From the NCBI GenBank assembly GCA_003586115.2, contig QVOM02000025.1:46852706-46916705 (forward strand): a stretch of 64,000 nucleotides of DNA. Direction: 5' to 3'. Source of the stretch: Salvator merianae. Lineage: Eukaryota > Chordata > Lepidosauria > Squamata > Teiidae. Position numbers and translations under genes: made by a program. The notes beneath the pieces are model-generated. The model ran no database searches and was not told the origin of the DNA. It was given only the letters and a program-made list of their open reading frames with translations. Shown piece by piece: positions 1-10,793 of the stretch; position 1 is the first letter of the stretch, and each line of letters opens with the position of its first letter.

Positions 1-61
1 TCTATGATTCTATGATTCTGTGATTCTATGATTCTATGATTCTATGATTCTATGATTCTAG
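1..61 (+). repeat. CR1 LINE 3' terminal tail
   Basis: The window opens in a run of about seven imperfect ATTCTATG-type octamers. This is the terminal repeat of sauropsid CR1 retrotransposons in the sense orientation, so the CR1 body should lie just left of the window. The run stops at 61, where BovB-like sequence soon begins. CR1 3' ends are known for this short tandem repeat in place of poly(A). A plain microsatellite is the alternative, but the octamer is diagnostic. Confidence 0.8.
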
Positions 62-89
62 ATTGTTTATATGCTTTCTAATTAAAAAT

Positions 90-470
90 GGAGGAGCTCT
101 ATACAGTCAGTAAAAACAAGATCTGGAGCTGGTTGTGGCTCTGATCGCGAACTTCCTGTTGCAAAATTCAGATTTTAATTGAAGAAAGTAGGGAAAACAA
201 CTAGACTATACGTGTATGACCAAAATAATATCCCTTATGAATATGTTGTAGAGGTAATTAATAGATTTAAAGGATTAGATATGGCAGACAGGGTACCTGA
301 AGAACTATGGACAGACGTTTGTGACATTGTACAGGGGGCAGTAACAAAAAATATTCCAAAGAAAAAGAAGAGCAAGAAAGCAAGGTGCCTGTCTGATAAA
401 GCTTTATAAATTGCTGAGGAGACTAGGGAGAAAGGGAACGAGGACACTGGGGGAGAGATGGAAGCCAAAT
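90..470 (+). pseudogene. BovB/RTE LINE fragment (endonuclease-RT linker)
   Basis: An open frame at 179-409 encodes 76 residues containing VINRFKGLDMADRVPEELW followed by a lysine-rich IPKKKKSKKA stretch. I recognise this as the linker between the endonuclease and reverse transcriptase domains of BovB (RTE clade) LINEs. Family resemblance extends upstream to about 90 in a broken frame and downstream to about 470. An in-frame stop just before 179 separates the upstream part. Only about 380 bp of an element over 3 kb is present, so this is a dead fragment. It lies directly downstream of a CR1 tail. BovB is abundant in squamates and ruminants; the surrounding CR1 favours a squamate. Confidence 0.75.
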
Positions 471-839
471 AGTTAACTATGAAGCAAGCTTCAAACCTTG
501 GTTGTATTCTTTTTTCTTTTAATCCATTCACAGAAGAAATTACTATACAGATAAGAAGCATAAACTCAGCAAGTTGAGAGAGGGTTGGAAATGTATTAAC
601 CAGCAGCTGGATCTTTTACTTTCAATAGATAAGGACAAACTAGATCAATCTGGACTTTCTTTGGAGCCATGACTGGTATGTCATTGAAATACTAGTACTA
701 CTTAAATTCAAAGAAATCACAGTTTGTACGGTCTCTGGATCTACACCCGGGAATTCATTCAAAATAACTTGAAGGAATAGCTGAGATACTTCCTCCCTAC
801 ATGATCAAGCAGAACTGTTGTTTTCAGGACTGGACCATT
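471..839. other. unassigned AT-rich sequence
   Basis: I see no coding signature or recognisable repeat. It may be the decayed 5' part of the DIRS-like element that follows. Confidence 0.5.
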
Positions 840-1700
840 CAGTGGGAAATAAAGTATTCGACTTGATTTTCTTGAGAACTAACATTCAAGATGAAGAAGC
901 TAGCCTCCATCCTTCCTGCCCTGCAAATAGACATTTTCTTTCCTTCGGATCTCAAAGAAGTATATCTGCACATCCCTATAGTTGTACCCACAGAAAATTT
1001 CTTTGCTTCGCTTGTGGGGGCTTTCACTTGCAATTTAAAGATCTTTCTCTCAGTCTGTATTCAGCTTCCAGGATTTTTATCAAGATCCTGGTGGTTCTTC
1101 TGGGAGGTCTAAGACTGAAGTGGGTAGCATTACTATATCTCAACAACATCCTGTTGAGGGTACTGTTTTTTCAGACACTGTTTTCTCATGTGGCTGTCGT
1201 TCTGGATACTCTAAAGAACCATAGTTTTTTTATCAGTTTCCAAAACAAAGCAAAGCACTCCCCCAACTATCTACAATCGTGCCAACTTTATTGTGCTTCT
1301 AAACACCAGGGGCACTATTCTTGACCTCAGTGGTCAAAAGAACTTGTCATGAAACTAGATCGTCTGCTAGGAAAGATGATATCATGCACAGATATTATGC
1401 AAGGGGCAAATACTTACTCTAGACTTCTACAATAGCTACTTTTGCCATGGCAAAAGCATTTGGTACTGGGGAAAGATGTAATGATTGCTCTTGCTCTTCT
1501 CATCTCAGTCAAAAATAAGTTGAACTGGTCCTCAAGTGCTTTCCAATGCATTGCTCAATCCAGATAGGAAAATCATTACTGTGGATACTTTGTAGCCATG
1601 AGACATTATTATATGCAAATAGATATGGACCTTATGAAATATAACTATAAATACAGAATCTGACCAGAATCCCTGGACTCTGTAGAAACCAGATTTTCTC
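840..1700 (+). pseudogene. DIRS-like retrotransposon reverse transcriptase remnant
   Basis: Two overlapping frames carry pieces of one reverse transcriptase. The frame starting at 891 has SDLKEVYLHIPI, resembling the DLKDAYFHI block (motif A) of DIRS-type elements, with the aspartate codon at 948. After a frame change, the frame from 818 gives HRKFLCFACGGFHLQFK, then YLNNILLR with the key residues at 1136-1147. In functional relatives this last block is YLDDIL, so both catalytic aspartates are now asparagine. Similarity fades after about 1360 and the 3' limit is uncertain. The frameshift and missing catalytic residues show a long-dead copy. A Gypsy-like source is possible, but the FACGG..FQFK wording fits DIRS better. 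No tyrosine recombinase or split repeats were found. Confidence 0.6.
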
Positions 1701-2919
1701 TGCTTATCTCTTGAATAAGTTAACCTGACAGCTCAGAGAAGCTCAGGAAATTACGTATTAATAGTTAACAAAAGATTGGGCAATTATCTGACCATCAAAT
1801 AGTCCATTGTTCAAACTTACACCTTGAGAACTTCTCTTTAAGAATGCAAATAGCAACATTTAAGTTCATCAACCAGTGTAGTCCTCTGTTTATCTGTCTA
1901 CGTGACAAGGAGGCACACATCTTTGCTCAGCTCTAAGAAGTTCCCTCCTTTTTCTACTTGGGAAAAAGAATATAAAAAGTTCAGGTTTTTACTATTAGGA
2001 AGTTAGGAGAAGAGAGGAGTCAGCAGGAGCTGAGGAAGGAGGAGAAGACATTATGGAGCAGAAGAAGAGGAAAACATCTCAGCGTCATTTTTACCTTCGC
2101 TAAGAGCTGATTTTTACCTCCCTCCTGAAATGGGAGAGAACAGATTTTTCCAAGGAGCTGCCTGATTCACTGCTTGCAGTTTCCTTTATTTTCCTTTCTT
2201 TTTGAGCTGATTTCACTAAAGAGGGATTCCATATCTCTCTCTATGCCCCTTTGGCAAAAGAGCTGTTTTTGCTTCTAAAGGAGTAAGCGTTGTGGAGCCG
2301 TGTCTACATCCCATTCTCTGATTTTTCATGCATTTTTGCCTGCAAGAGACCCATGCATCTTTTCCCCCAGATTGTCCTTTTTGCCATAATGAAGTTTCAT
2401 CTGGAGAAGACTACAGATGGTGAGAGTTATCCCTTAGTGCTGAGGACATTCTTTAGTCTCCATTGCTAGCTTCTTCCAGACTCTCTCTCTCTTCTCTCTC
2501 CCCCCCCCCTCGCCTGCTACCTCTTTTACTCACACTAAATAGGTCTTCTTACTTTGAAGCCAAGTCTTTTTCTTTTTGCTTTCCAAATGTCAAACTACCT
2601 ATCCTACCTATGAAACTGGCTGATTCTAACAAATTACTTTGTTTATGGCTATTTCTTTGGATTTCAATCTTTTTGCTGGGTTATAATAAAGATGCACCAT
2701 TCTTTTCAAGGATTACCTCCCCTTTATTTGCATTTTCTATGTCAATTTAGCGTTATTAAAACCAGAACCAAGATATCGATCCCTACAAAGGTCTAATATC
2801 TGAGCAGAAGCTAATTTCCCTCCCAGAGTTCGGCCTTTAACACTACAATAAGGAGTCTTAGTGCTTTAAGCTGCATAAAGTATCTAGGAAGCCCTTTTAA
2901 CTCAAGCAAATATGCATAC
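1701..2919. other. unassigned stretch with LTR-like signals
   Basis: No family is recognised. There is a TATA-like TATAAAAAG near 1971, an AATAAA at 2685-2690 and a pyrimidine-rich tract at about 2476-2512. Such spacing could belong to an old LTR, but I cannot find matching TG and CA ends or a target duplication. The longest frame, 2463-2750, has no protein-like features. Confidence 0.35.
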
Positions 2920-2944
2920 ATTTTTTTTGTTGTTGTTGTTGTTT
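2920..2944 (+). repeat. poly-T and (GTT)n tract
   Basis: A T-run followed by four to five GTT units, read directly. It is short and has no clear parent element. Confidence 0.8.
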
Positions 2945-4448
2945 ATAATGTCCTTTTAGACTATTTTTCATGATATTTGTTTGAATGAGTTGATTTCTAT
3001 ATATTACAAAGTATCTGGGTCAAAGTTTCTTCCATTGGATTTTTTCTTCCATACATCTTGATTTAGTTGAAAAACTGACATGAGTCAAACTGCTGAAAGT
3101 TCAAGTCCCGAGCCCTTTGTGCCATTCTCTATAAGGGCAGCCCACACTTCATAGAGCAGTGAGTCAGGTGCAAGATTTGGATTGGAAGCCTTGCTTTCAT
3201 CTTCCCACACTGTGATGTTCATCCATACTTTATTCACTGAGTGACCTCCTTAAATCTCAAAAGTCCAGTCATTAGAGAATGGGTTTAAGGAATCTTAAAA
3301 CTTGAAGCTCAGCAGTTTGCCACATGACTGCAAAACTAATTAGCTGTGTCCTCTAAGTGAGGCTCCTAATGCTTGAAAAGATGCAAAACTGCTAATTAGG
3401 TCATTGACAGAAATTGTGCTCAAAGTAATTCTGACCTTTGTATCACTTGTAGTTTATCATCTTCTAAAGAAAAATAAATTCTTTAAATGTAGGCACCATG
3501 AGACTTGGAAGGCAACTTATTTTGATGTCAGTGACGATTTTTTTTATTTTTATTTTTGTCTAGCATCTAAATATTCTTTATGACAACTTCAGCATTATTA
3601 GGTCTTCCATAGCATCCATATAGTTGTTTTTTGGGTGTTTTTTTTTTTTGACAACTCTGGGCCATTGGGGGGGCTGGTAGATAAATGTTTTGGCACCACA
3701 ACCCCCCTCAACTGTTCCAGCTGTTTACAAAGGCAACCTTACATTAATCCTGATTTATGTATTCTGAGGTCACCTTGTCATGAGAATTAATTCCTGGCCA
3801 CTAACATGTTATCGTTCTTGAAGATAGATTCCAGGAGGACTACTGCTATAGTCTGTCTTTGATCACTTGTAGATGTCTAAGATGAAATTATTTTCCTAGG
3901 AAATTATGAATTGGATTAGAACAAATAAAACAAAGCTTAATGGAAACAAAACAAAAATGTTATTAATTAGAAGTATGTCTCATGGGGTAGAGTGGGTAGC
4001 TGTGGAGTCTTGTGAAAGAATCAAGGTTTATTCTAAGACACATAAAGTTTCCTCTGAAACTACATGAGTGACTTTATTTTTCTACATTCTGGTACAGTTA
4101 CTGGGTTTGCAACCAAACTCTTCAGAAGCTTGATAAGGAATCTGCGTGGTTGTGAATCTAATCCACTTGGTTCAAAAGAGATGAGCCACAAAAGCCTGGA
4201 GAGGAGAATGATTGCTTTATTCAGGGATACTATGACTCTTGGTTCTGCCCTGCAGGTACAGATAATGATCTTTCCTACAACATGCATTTGGCACACGTAC
4301 AAAGCTCATGCTGCAGTCTTATCAGAAGCCTGTGAAATTGGAGTGATTTGGTTTTAGTTGCATACCTAGAGTTCCTTTAACCAATTCTGCTCACTAGCAC
4401 TAATGTCTGGAAGAGATACAAAATGGATTCATTCATATTTCAATATTT
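2945..4448. other. unassigned, possibly single-copy sequence
   Basis: No gene is seen. T-runs occur near 3538 and 3641-3651 and a G-run near 3668. The part at 3290-3440 is AT-rich with paired CTAATTAG-type homeodomain-like motifs and looks unlike transposon sequence. Frames at 4060-4357 overlap on both strands and look random. Confidence 0.4.
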
Positions 4449-4452
4449 ATTG

Positions 4453-4489
<37 letters not shown>

Positions 4490-4490
4490 A
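4449..4490 (+). repeat. (ATC)n microsatellite
   Basis: About 13 perfect ATC units. The adjoining sequence, starting ATTCTTTATTATACTATTC, is weakly like an inverted L2-type 3' end, so the tract may be the tail of a decayed SINE or LINE. That second reading is uncertain. Confidence 0.9.
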
Positions 4491-5798
4491 TTCTTTATTA
4501 TACTATTCTACTTCAAGAACTTTTAATACCATTTTTCATCTGGCTAAGGTAGTAGTAGTAATAAAATCCAGTCCACACCTCATCAGTTTGCTTGGTAGAA
4601 CATCATAGGACACTTTCTCATATGCTTTGTAAAAGTCTAGGTATGCATTAAGGACACATATGTAGAAAACAGAAAAGGAATGAAATCACTTGTCTTGTGC
4701 TTAAATGTAAACATGTTTAGTTTCTATTTCCCAAAGTGCCACACAAAAAACTCTGTCTTTTCCATTTGTTAGATCATCAGTGCATGCAATGCCTTGACTA
4801 ATAGCATGAAACCATGGTCCAGTTTCCATTGACAGAACTGAGAAAAACTTATGAAATGTGGGCTTTTTCTATTTATTCAGAGAGAAAAAAAATATAAGAA
4901 TCTTCAAGCTATTATTGAATAAAATAATAAAAATCAAGAATCTACATCTATCTATCTTACTTTCTGACTGCCAGTCATAATGCCAACAAAGCAGCTTAGG
5001 TGTAAATGTTGAGGTGATCCATTTCTAAAACTTACTCCAAAAAGCATATTTTATGTAGGTTATAACCATGTGCATTAATTGGCTGCAATGTGTCCTTTCA
5101 GAAATAATATAAAAATCGATTCTGTCATCTGAAGTAACTATAAATCACATTACACCTGGGATTAATTTTTCTTTTCCTTTCCTTAAATTGAAATCATGTC
5201 TATTGATCTTCTATTGAAGGCAGATCATTTTTCTATGTTAAGTTGCATTCTATATGAATTTATAGCAAATAGTTTTCAGTCTTATCAAACACTAACTAAA
5301 AACCATATTAAGTATGCATATGCACAATAGACTGCATGATAATCTCTGAAAGTGTTCATATTTGTATGTTTATCTTGTCATTATATGTACATAATATGAA
5401 TTGCTTTTTCCATTTTTCTAATGGCCATAATCATATCATGGGTTACAGCCATCCATATACCCTCCTGTCACTTGAGGTGAGGAACAGTATCCTGAGGATT
5501 TTTCCCTCTGATGGTGCTCTGTTTCTTTGGTTTAACTCACAGCAGCTGTTTACCTGCTTGAGAGGAACTGAAGGATTACCTGTGTCTGCATGGTGTAGTT
5601 ATAACATGGAAGCATTGATTCCTCCCAAGCCAATAGGGAGGAGCAGAAATTTGAAAGGAATAGAGGAACCACACCTGTGATGATTTCCCTGCCCCCCATG
5701 TCTTCATTTATTCTATGTTAGCATATCTCCAGATACCAGTATGAGAGCCCAGCTAGTAATACTTTTTAAAATTAGAAAAGCGTTATGCTGCTTATCAG
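4491..5798. other. unassigned sequence
   Basis: AT-rich with no recognised element. The 114-residue frame at 5336-5680 has no domain-like pattern and I do not call it a gene. Confidence 0.4.
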
Positions 5799-5841
5799 AT
5801 GGAGGAGGAGGAGGAGGAGGAGGAGGAGGAGGAGGAGGAGA
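5799..5841 (+). repeat. (GGA)n microsatellite
   Basis: About 14 uninterrupted GGA units, purine-only on this strand. Unlike the other triplet runs in the window, no SINE body adjoins it. Confidence 0.9.
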
Positions 5842-6335
5842 ACATAATCCTTCCTTAATGATCCTTCCCATGTGATGACCTGATTATGGCTGAAATCTTA
5901 TATCTTCTTACATAAAGATTAAGCTCTATAAAACTTATCAGGCATTACATCTGATTATATAGTTAATTATCTTTGTTTTATACAATTTGGTCTTTTGACT
6001 TTTTAAAGTTTCAGTGAACCTCATTTATATGTGATGCTAATAATGTCCTGTGAAGCAGGTCAAAGCACAAATAACAGCAATTAGTTGCCTGATTGATATT
6101 TGCTGGTTTCTCCACAAAAATGACTATATTTTTTTGGCACATGATCAGTACTGTCAATGGTTAGCATTATTATGCAATGCTATTTGAAGGAAATGCAGGC
6201 AAGCAATCATGCAACTTCCTTGTTCAGACTTCCAAATCTGTTGGGTATTCAAAGGAATACATAAGTACATCCCAATGCAGAACTGAATATAATGGAAGAA
6301 TTCTTTGTTGCCTTAGCCAATAAGTTCCTTAAAGA
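5842..6335. other. unassigned, possibly conserved noncoding
   Basis: No gene or repeat is recognised. At 6000-6260 the sequence is of mixed complexity with octamer-like and homeodomain-like motifs (ATGCAAT, AATTAG). It resembles vertebrate conserved noncoding DNA in texture only. Confidence 0.35.
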
Positions 6336-6352
6336 AAGACAGACAGAAAGAG

Positions 6353-6409
<57 letters not shown>
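6336..6409 (+). repeat. (GAAA)n/(GA)n compound microsatellite
   Basis: AGAC and GAAA units run into about 15 GA units. The purine-only strand is over 60 bp long. Confidence 0.9.
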
Positions 6410-6410
<1 letters not shown>

Positions 6411-6658
6411 ATCTTTTGAAACTATGTTAATTTAATGCACGCTATAAAAATAATTTTCAAAATCTCTGGGAACAATGCTACTTTTCATAATTTTAGAATA
6501 GTGTTAGACTTAAGTTACCATGTGGAATCCAGGTTAGTATTCCTAATATTCAGTAGGTGCACAGAATAGGGAATTTCAGAAGGTGTTTCTTCCATTATAA
6601 GATATGCCTGCTGAAATCACTCCTTCTTCACAACTAACGTACCTTTGTCTGAGACCAT

Positions 6659-6973
6659 GGGCCTGTTCACACTTTGTACTAGCAAGCTAGTAAAGTGCTT
6701 CTGCACTTTCTGGAGGCATGAGGGGCTGGGAGTGGGTTACAGCTGCTCCTGATCACTTGTAGCTGTGAAGAACTAATTAGCTCCCGGTAAAGTGCATTTA
6801 CACTTTGATGGGATGGCTGTGGCCTCCATCCAGCATGCAGTGGCAGATATTTCCCAGCCACTGTCATGTTGATAAAATGCTGTTGTCCTGCTCATGTATA
6901 AGACCTGTGTGGTCAATACCACCGTATAACAGGATAATTATCTTGTTCTACAATGGTAAGTGCGTATCTCAAT
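6659..6973 (+). mobile_element. MITE family B copy 1
   Basis: The left end reads GGGCCTGTTCACACTTTGTA and matches the ends of other family B copies. The interior shares their TGGAGGC, GGGAGTGG and CACTTGTAGC blocks. The right end (AAGTGCGTATC...) is degraded, so its limit is approximate and no target duplication can be shown. There is no coding capacity. Confidence 0.6.
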
Positions 6974-7423
6974 TTACCTTCTGAGATGTCCTGTGGATGC
7001 TAAAGAAGATGCCTGCTGCCACCATGCCTCCATTCATGGCAGCAGCAGGTATCTCATGGTGATTGTGCCACCCTTTACTGGTGTGATCACAGTTAGATGC
7101 ATGTGGAAATGGCATCTCCACACTCCAAAATAAAGACATGACAGTGACTTTTTCCATGGTGGATCAGGCCCATCTCCCCCACCTGTCTCAAACAGAGCTG
7201 CCTTCAGTCCAAAGTGGAGTTGTGGCCTATGAAGCTTCCTGTTCCATACATAGAGCAAGGTAGACAGGTACATCAGAAACATTTCAGTCCACAGATGATG
7301 CTTTTAAAATGAAGCCTTTTGTGTGCGTTTCTTTGACTTGGTTCCTGTCTTGCTTCTCAGTTTTGATTAGTGGTCAAACTGTATACTCAGCTGGCATAAT
7401 CAGTGATGTTTCTTGGTTTCTTT
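6974..7423. other. unassigned, with a short hairpin
   Basis: No gene. At 7012-7050 an inverted repeat pairs CCTGCTGCC with GGCAGCAGCAGG. The frames on both strands here overlap and show no protein family. Confidence 0.4.
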
Positions 7424-8032
7424 GGGCCTATTTGCACTGTAGCGGTAGACCGTTCCAGTCCGCTCGCTGGAACGGAACTTTCGCACTGCCGCGGGTGCGC
7501 GCCTCACCCGATCCTGACTGCTCCATACCCGATTCGAACCCAAAGCCGGATAAGGCAAGGCAACAAAAAAGATGTCTTCATCCCGACCTGCGCGATGGAG
7601 TGAAGATTGGGCATGGTGCTTTCGCACTGTTTGCCTCGGCGTCGGGCGTGGCTTTTGCGGCTATGCGTGCGCGGTCCGCCGCTTCGCATCTGGGGTGCGA
7701 AGTTTCCGTACCCCGCTCCGCTGCTTTGTAACCCGGTACGAAACTTCGTACCCGGGATAGCCCTTTTGGCTGAGTACCTGAGCTGCCAGTACGAAGCTGG
7801 CTTCGTAACCAGCCCTCTGGGTACGAAGTGGGTGCGAAGGTGCAAAGTGGGTTCGAAGTGGGTGCAAAGCGGGTATGGAACTAGCGGCTACCATTCGCAC
7901 TGTTCCCTCTGCTGGTCGGCTTCGGGTCTGTTCCGCTGGCTGGGAGTGCGAATGGCACCGAGCGTTCCCCAACTTCTCCGGTTCGAAGCCGACTATTGGG
8001 AATGGTCTACCGAGCTCAGTGCGAAAAGGCCC
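7424..8032 (-). mobile_element. MITE family A copy 1 (Harbinger-like, 609 bp)
   Basis: The ends are GGGCCTATTTGCACT and AGTGCGAAAAGGCCC, inverted relative to each other, with TTT on both sides as a 3-bp target duplication. The interior is GC- and CpG-rich, in sharp contrast to its flanks. It contains a local palindrome around 7730-7757 and short direct repeats of GGGTGCGAAG type near 7825-7875. Orientation is set relative to copies 2 and 4. GGGCC-type ends with 3-bp duplications are typical of PIF/Harbinger elements. No transposase is encoded; the 113-148 residue frames on both strands are by-products of high GC. Confidence 0.8.
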
Positions 8033-8061
8033 TTTCTTTGCTCCGTGATCTGACTCCTCTT

Positions 8062-8377
8062 TGGAGTGGCATCTTTCAATAGAAGGATCAGAGTTCAAGG
8101 ACCTTGTCTGTCGTGTAGAGGGGATGAGCGCCCTCTACTGGCCTCTAGCTCCAGTCAACCTAGCTGTTCGAAAGCAAGTAATTGCAAGTAGATAAATAGG
8201 GAGCATCACTTGTGTGATGTGGAAGATAAATGTAAGCCTTCGGGCGAAAAATAACCTTTTAAGCCGCTTTGAGTCAGCTTCGGCCGAGAAAAGCGGGGTA
8301 TAAAAACCAAATTATGCTCCTCCTCCTCCTCCTCCTCCTCCTCCTCCTCCTCCTCCTCTTCCTCCTCCTTCTTCTTT
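8062..8377 (+). mobile_element. tRNA-derived SINE copy 1 with (TCC)n tail
   Basis: Matches the two SINE copies near 51.4 kb and 53.0 kb but lacks a clean 5' head. The B-box-like GAGTTCAAGG is at about 8091-8100, while the A-box region is degenerate. The 3' end has GAGTCAGCTTCGGCCGAG, then GCGGGGTATAAAAACC, then a TCC/TTC triplet tail at 8317-8376. It starts about 30 bp after the family A MITE, which may have landed near its 5' end. tRNA-like heads are transcribed by RNA polymerase III. No protein is encoded. Confidence 0.8.
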
Positions 8378-9966
8378 GTTCCTAGACAGTCTAATTGTTT
8401 TGGACCTCTGGTATGTTTGCATGGACTTTTCCTGAAAGACCTCTATTCGTTTTCCTGATGATAAATCCCAGCAATGCTTCCTTGTATCCTCTGCCTTTCC
8501 ATTTATGCTCACTTAGGGACTTTCTGTGCTTATCTTATTGGAGCCAAGCCTCGCCCACTCCAATCATGCTTTATCCACTTTGGATGAACCATGGACCAGA
8601 CTAGGCAACCCCAAATGTTGCCTTGTTCTGTATAGGTTTAGATCTTTTTACAGAGGTCTACAACTGCTCCAGTGCCAGTATATTGAACCATGAAGATGTC
8701 TGGACAGCACACCCTCATGGTCTGATATACTATGGGGGAGCCTTTCTGCTGGTGCTCCAGGAAGGGCCCTTCTGGAAGCTGTGAAGGCTGGGAATGAAGG
8801 TGTTTGGCCTTCACAGTCTCTCTGCTGTCTCTGAGGACTCTTCAGAAACAGTGGTGGAGGCTGATATGGAACAGGACATCTGAGTTTGGATGGCTCTATC
8901 TTGTGCCACTGACAACCCATTCTAGCTTGGCACAGATTGCTTGTTCTGGGATGCAGTGGTCTGCCCTGTACTGGAACAATGGAAGCAAATGTGGAAAGGG
9001 TCTTAGAAAAGATTATAGGGATTTTTAAACCCACTTTTCTCTCAAAGGTATTTCAAACTTAACTGACTTCTTTGCTCTCTGAGCTGCTTAGCTCTCAGCA
9101 GGCCAAATGTGTAGACATGTGGACAAACTTGGCCAATCATGTCAACTCATGTATTGACCTGTTGGGAAAACTAAGGTCCTCCATTCCAGAAGCCCTAGTA
9201 GGGTACGAAATCAGCTCAGTTTCATCTGCCGGAAATCACATGACTGCTAGCATTAGTATAGCCCAGGCTGTATGGAAGATGGGGTGTGAAAAAGTCAGCA
9301 GACCACAGACAAGAAGGGGAAGGCAACAGACATGTTTGGAATATGCCACAGTTTTGATAAAGTTCTGCCATGTTTTGAAAAATTGCCATTCATTCAGTAT
9401 CACTGTGGACATAGAGAGCTCACTCCATGCTATTTACATTCTAGTTTAATTATCTTTAAGTATTGGTAACTTTATAGTGATTTTATTGCATTTTTAATTA
9501 AAGTTGATTGCTTTTGCTCATTTGTAAAACACTTTACAGCTACTTTTTGGAGGCAAAATAATCACGATACCAAAAAACCCTCAAAACAAAACAAAAAAGT
9601 CACCCCTTTCCCCTTGAAAGCTAGAAAGGTCAGCTGTTTGTAGCGGTGTGTGACAGGAGTGTGTCATGTTGTAATAGAGTAATACAGTCTTCTACAGTTC
9701 ATGTTCAACTTGAGTATGCCTCCTTTTAACAGGCAAGCAAACTTGACAGATTAATGCTATGTTAGGAAAATGTTTGGAGACATAATCCTATTCACTGCCA
9801 GATAAGAATGTCCTGCTAGTCGCTTGGTCTAAAAAGCTATTAGCCTTAATTTTATGGCAGTATCATGAACTTCTTAACTTGTAAATCAGCTTTTACTTTG
9901 CAGTGTATTGCCTTAAGTATGCATCTTCACCATGAATCTTTCTAGTATATAGTCTTTTGCATTTAT
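8378..9966. other. unassigned sequence
   Basis: Frames at 8648-9034 (minus), 8804-9028 and 9072-9449 (plus) are open, but I recognise no family. The part at 8640-9030 is less AT-rich than its flanks and could be a decayed retroelement coding region. I cannot name it. Confidence 0.35.
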
Positions 9967-10126
9967 AGGCCTTTTCACATTTATATCTGTTCTGGTATAC
10001 AGAGGTGTCCAGGAACCTACCATCCACACACAAGTGTGTAACCATACAGGTCCCAACTCCCAGAACAGTCTACATGTCTCTAAAGGCCATTTGCAAAGTT
10101 TTATCTATACAAGTGTAGAGGCTTTG
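9967..10126. mobile_element. possible short MITE
   Basis: The left boundary AGGCCTTTTCACATTTATAT faces a right boundary whose reverse complement begins AAGCCTCTACACTTGTATA. That gives imperfect inverted ends about 160 bp apart, resembling the family A/B/C termini. No clear target duplication. Tentative. Confidence 0.3.
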
Positions 10127-10793
10127 GAATCTTAAGATATGGCTTGGTTCTCACAGACAAGCAACTTGTAATCAATCCATAGAAGAGGAAGAAAAAACCA
10201 ACCAGGTTCTAAGCAACATTACTTTTATTCAAAGTGAAATTAGAACAATCCAAAGTTGATTTTAAACAGCTTTAAATGGTGTAAGAAACAGCATGAAGTT
10301 TTAGAAATCAACATGTGTTACATGATTGCAGCCAATACAGGCATGTAAGTCTGGAAACAGCAGTTTTCACAGGCAGAGAGAGATAGGGCCTACAATTAAC
10401 CTGTCATTCAAGCACTGCTTGACTCTTTAATGGACTTGGGAATTTCACTTAATTGAGATCTTAATGGCTCAGGACTGATTTTTCTTTATCCCAATTGAAG
10501 CCCACAACTCAACCTGGCTGTTTAAGATTTATCTCCCCCGGTCTAAATGTGCACCCAACATGCTTCCAACCTCATACATGTTCTCATCCCAAAGCAGTGA
10601 CTTGGCTAAAAGCCAAAAAGGGGTTGGGACAAAAATCTCACCACTAGAGTCTTCTTTTGGCCCACTTTGGGCACCCTAACCTGGACTATGTTTTGTTCTC
10701 TGAGGACAGATCATGCTAGGAGACAGAGCCTCCTGTCTTCCACACTAGCATGCAGAAGAGAATCCTCTAGACTTCTTCCTATTGCTGGGCAAA
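10127..10793. other. unassigned sequence
   Basis: No gene. A block near 10740-10775 (CTAGCATGCAGAAGAGA) resembles internal sequence of family C MITEs, so part of a decayed copy may be present. Confidence 0.35.

Noticed and set aside
179..409. Small lysine-rich host protein
   Set aside because: The sequence is recognisable as a BovB linker fragment and its similarity continues through stops on both sides.
7309..8098. Cluster of 60-148 residue open frames on both strands, looking like a small gene or CpG-island promoter
   Set aside because: Coincides with a family A MITE that recurs at three other places; the frames are not conserved between copies and stem from high GC and few stops.
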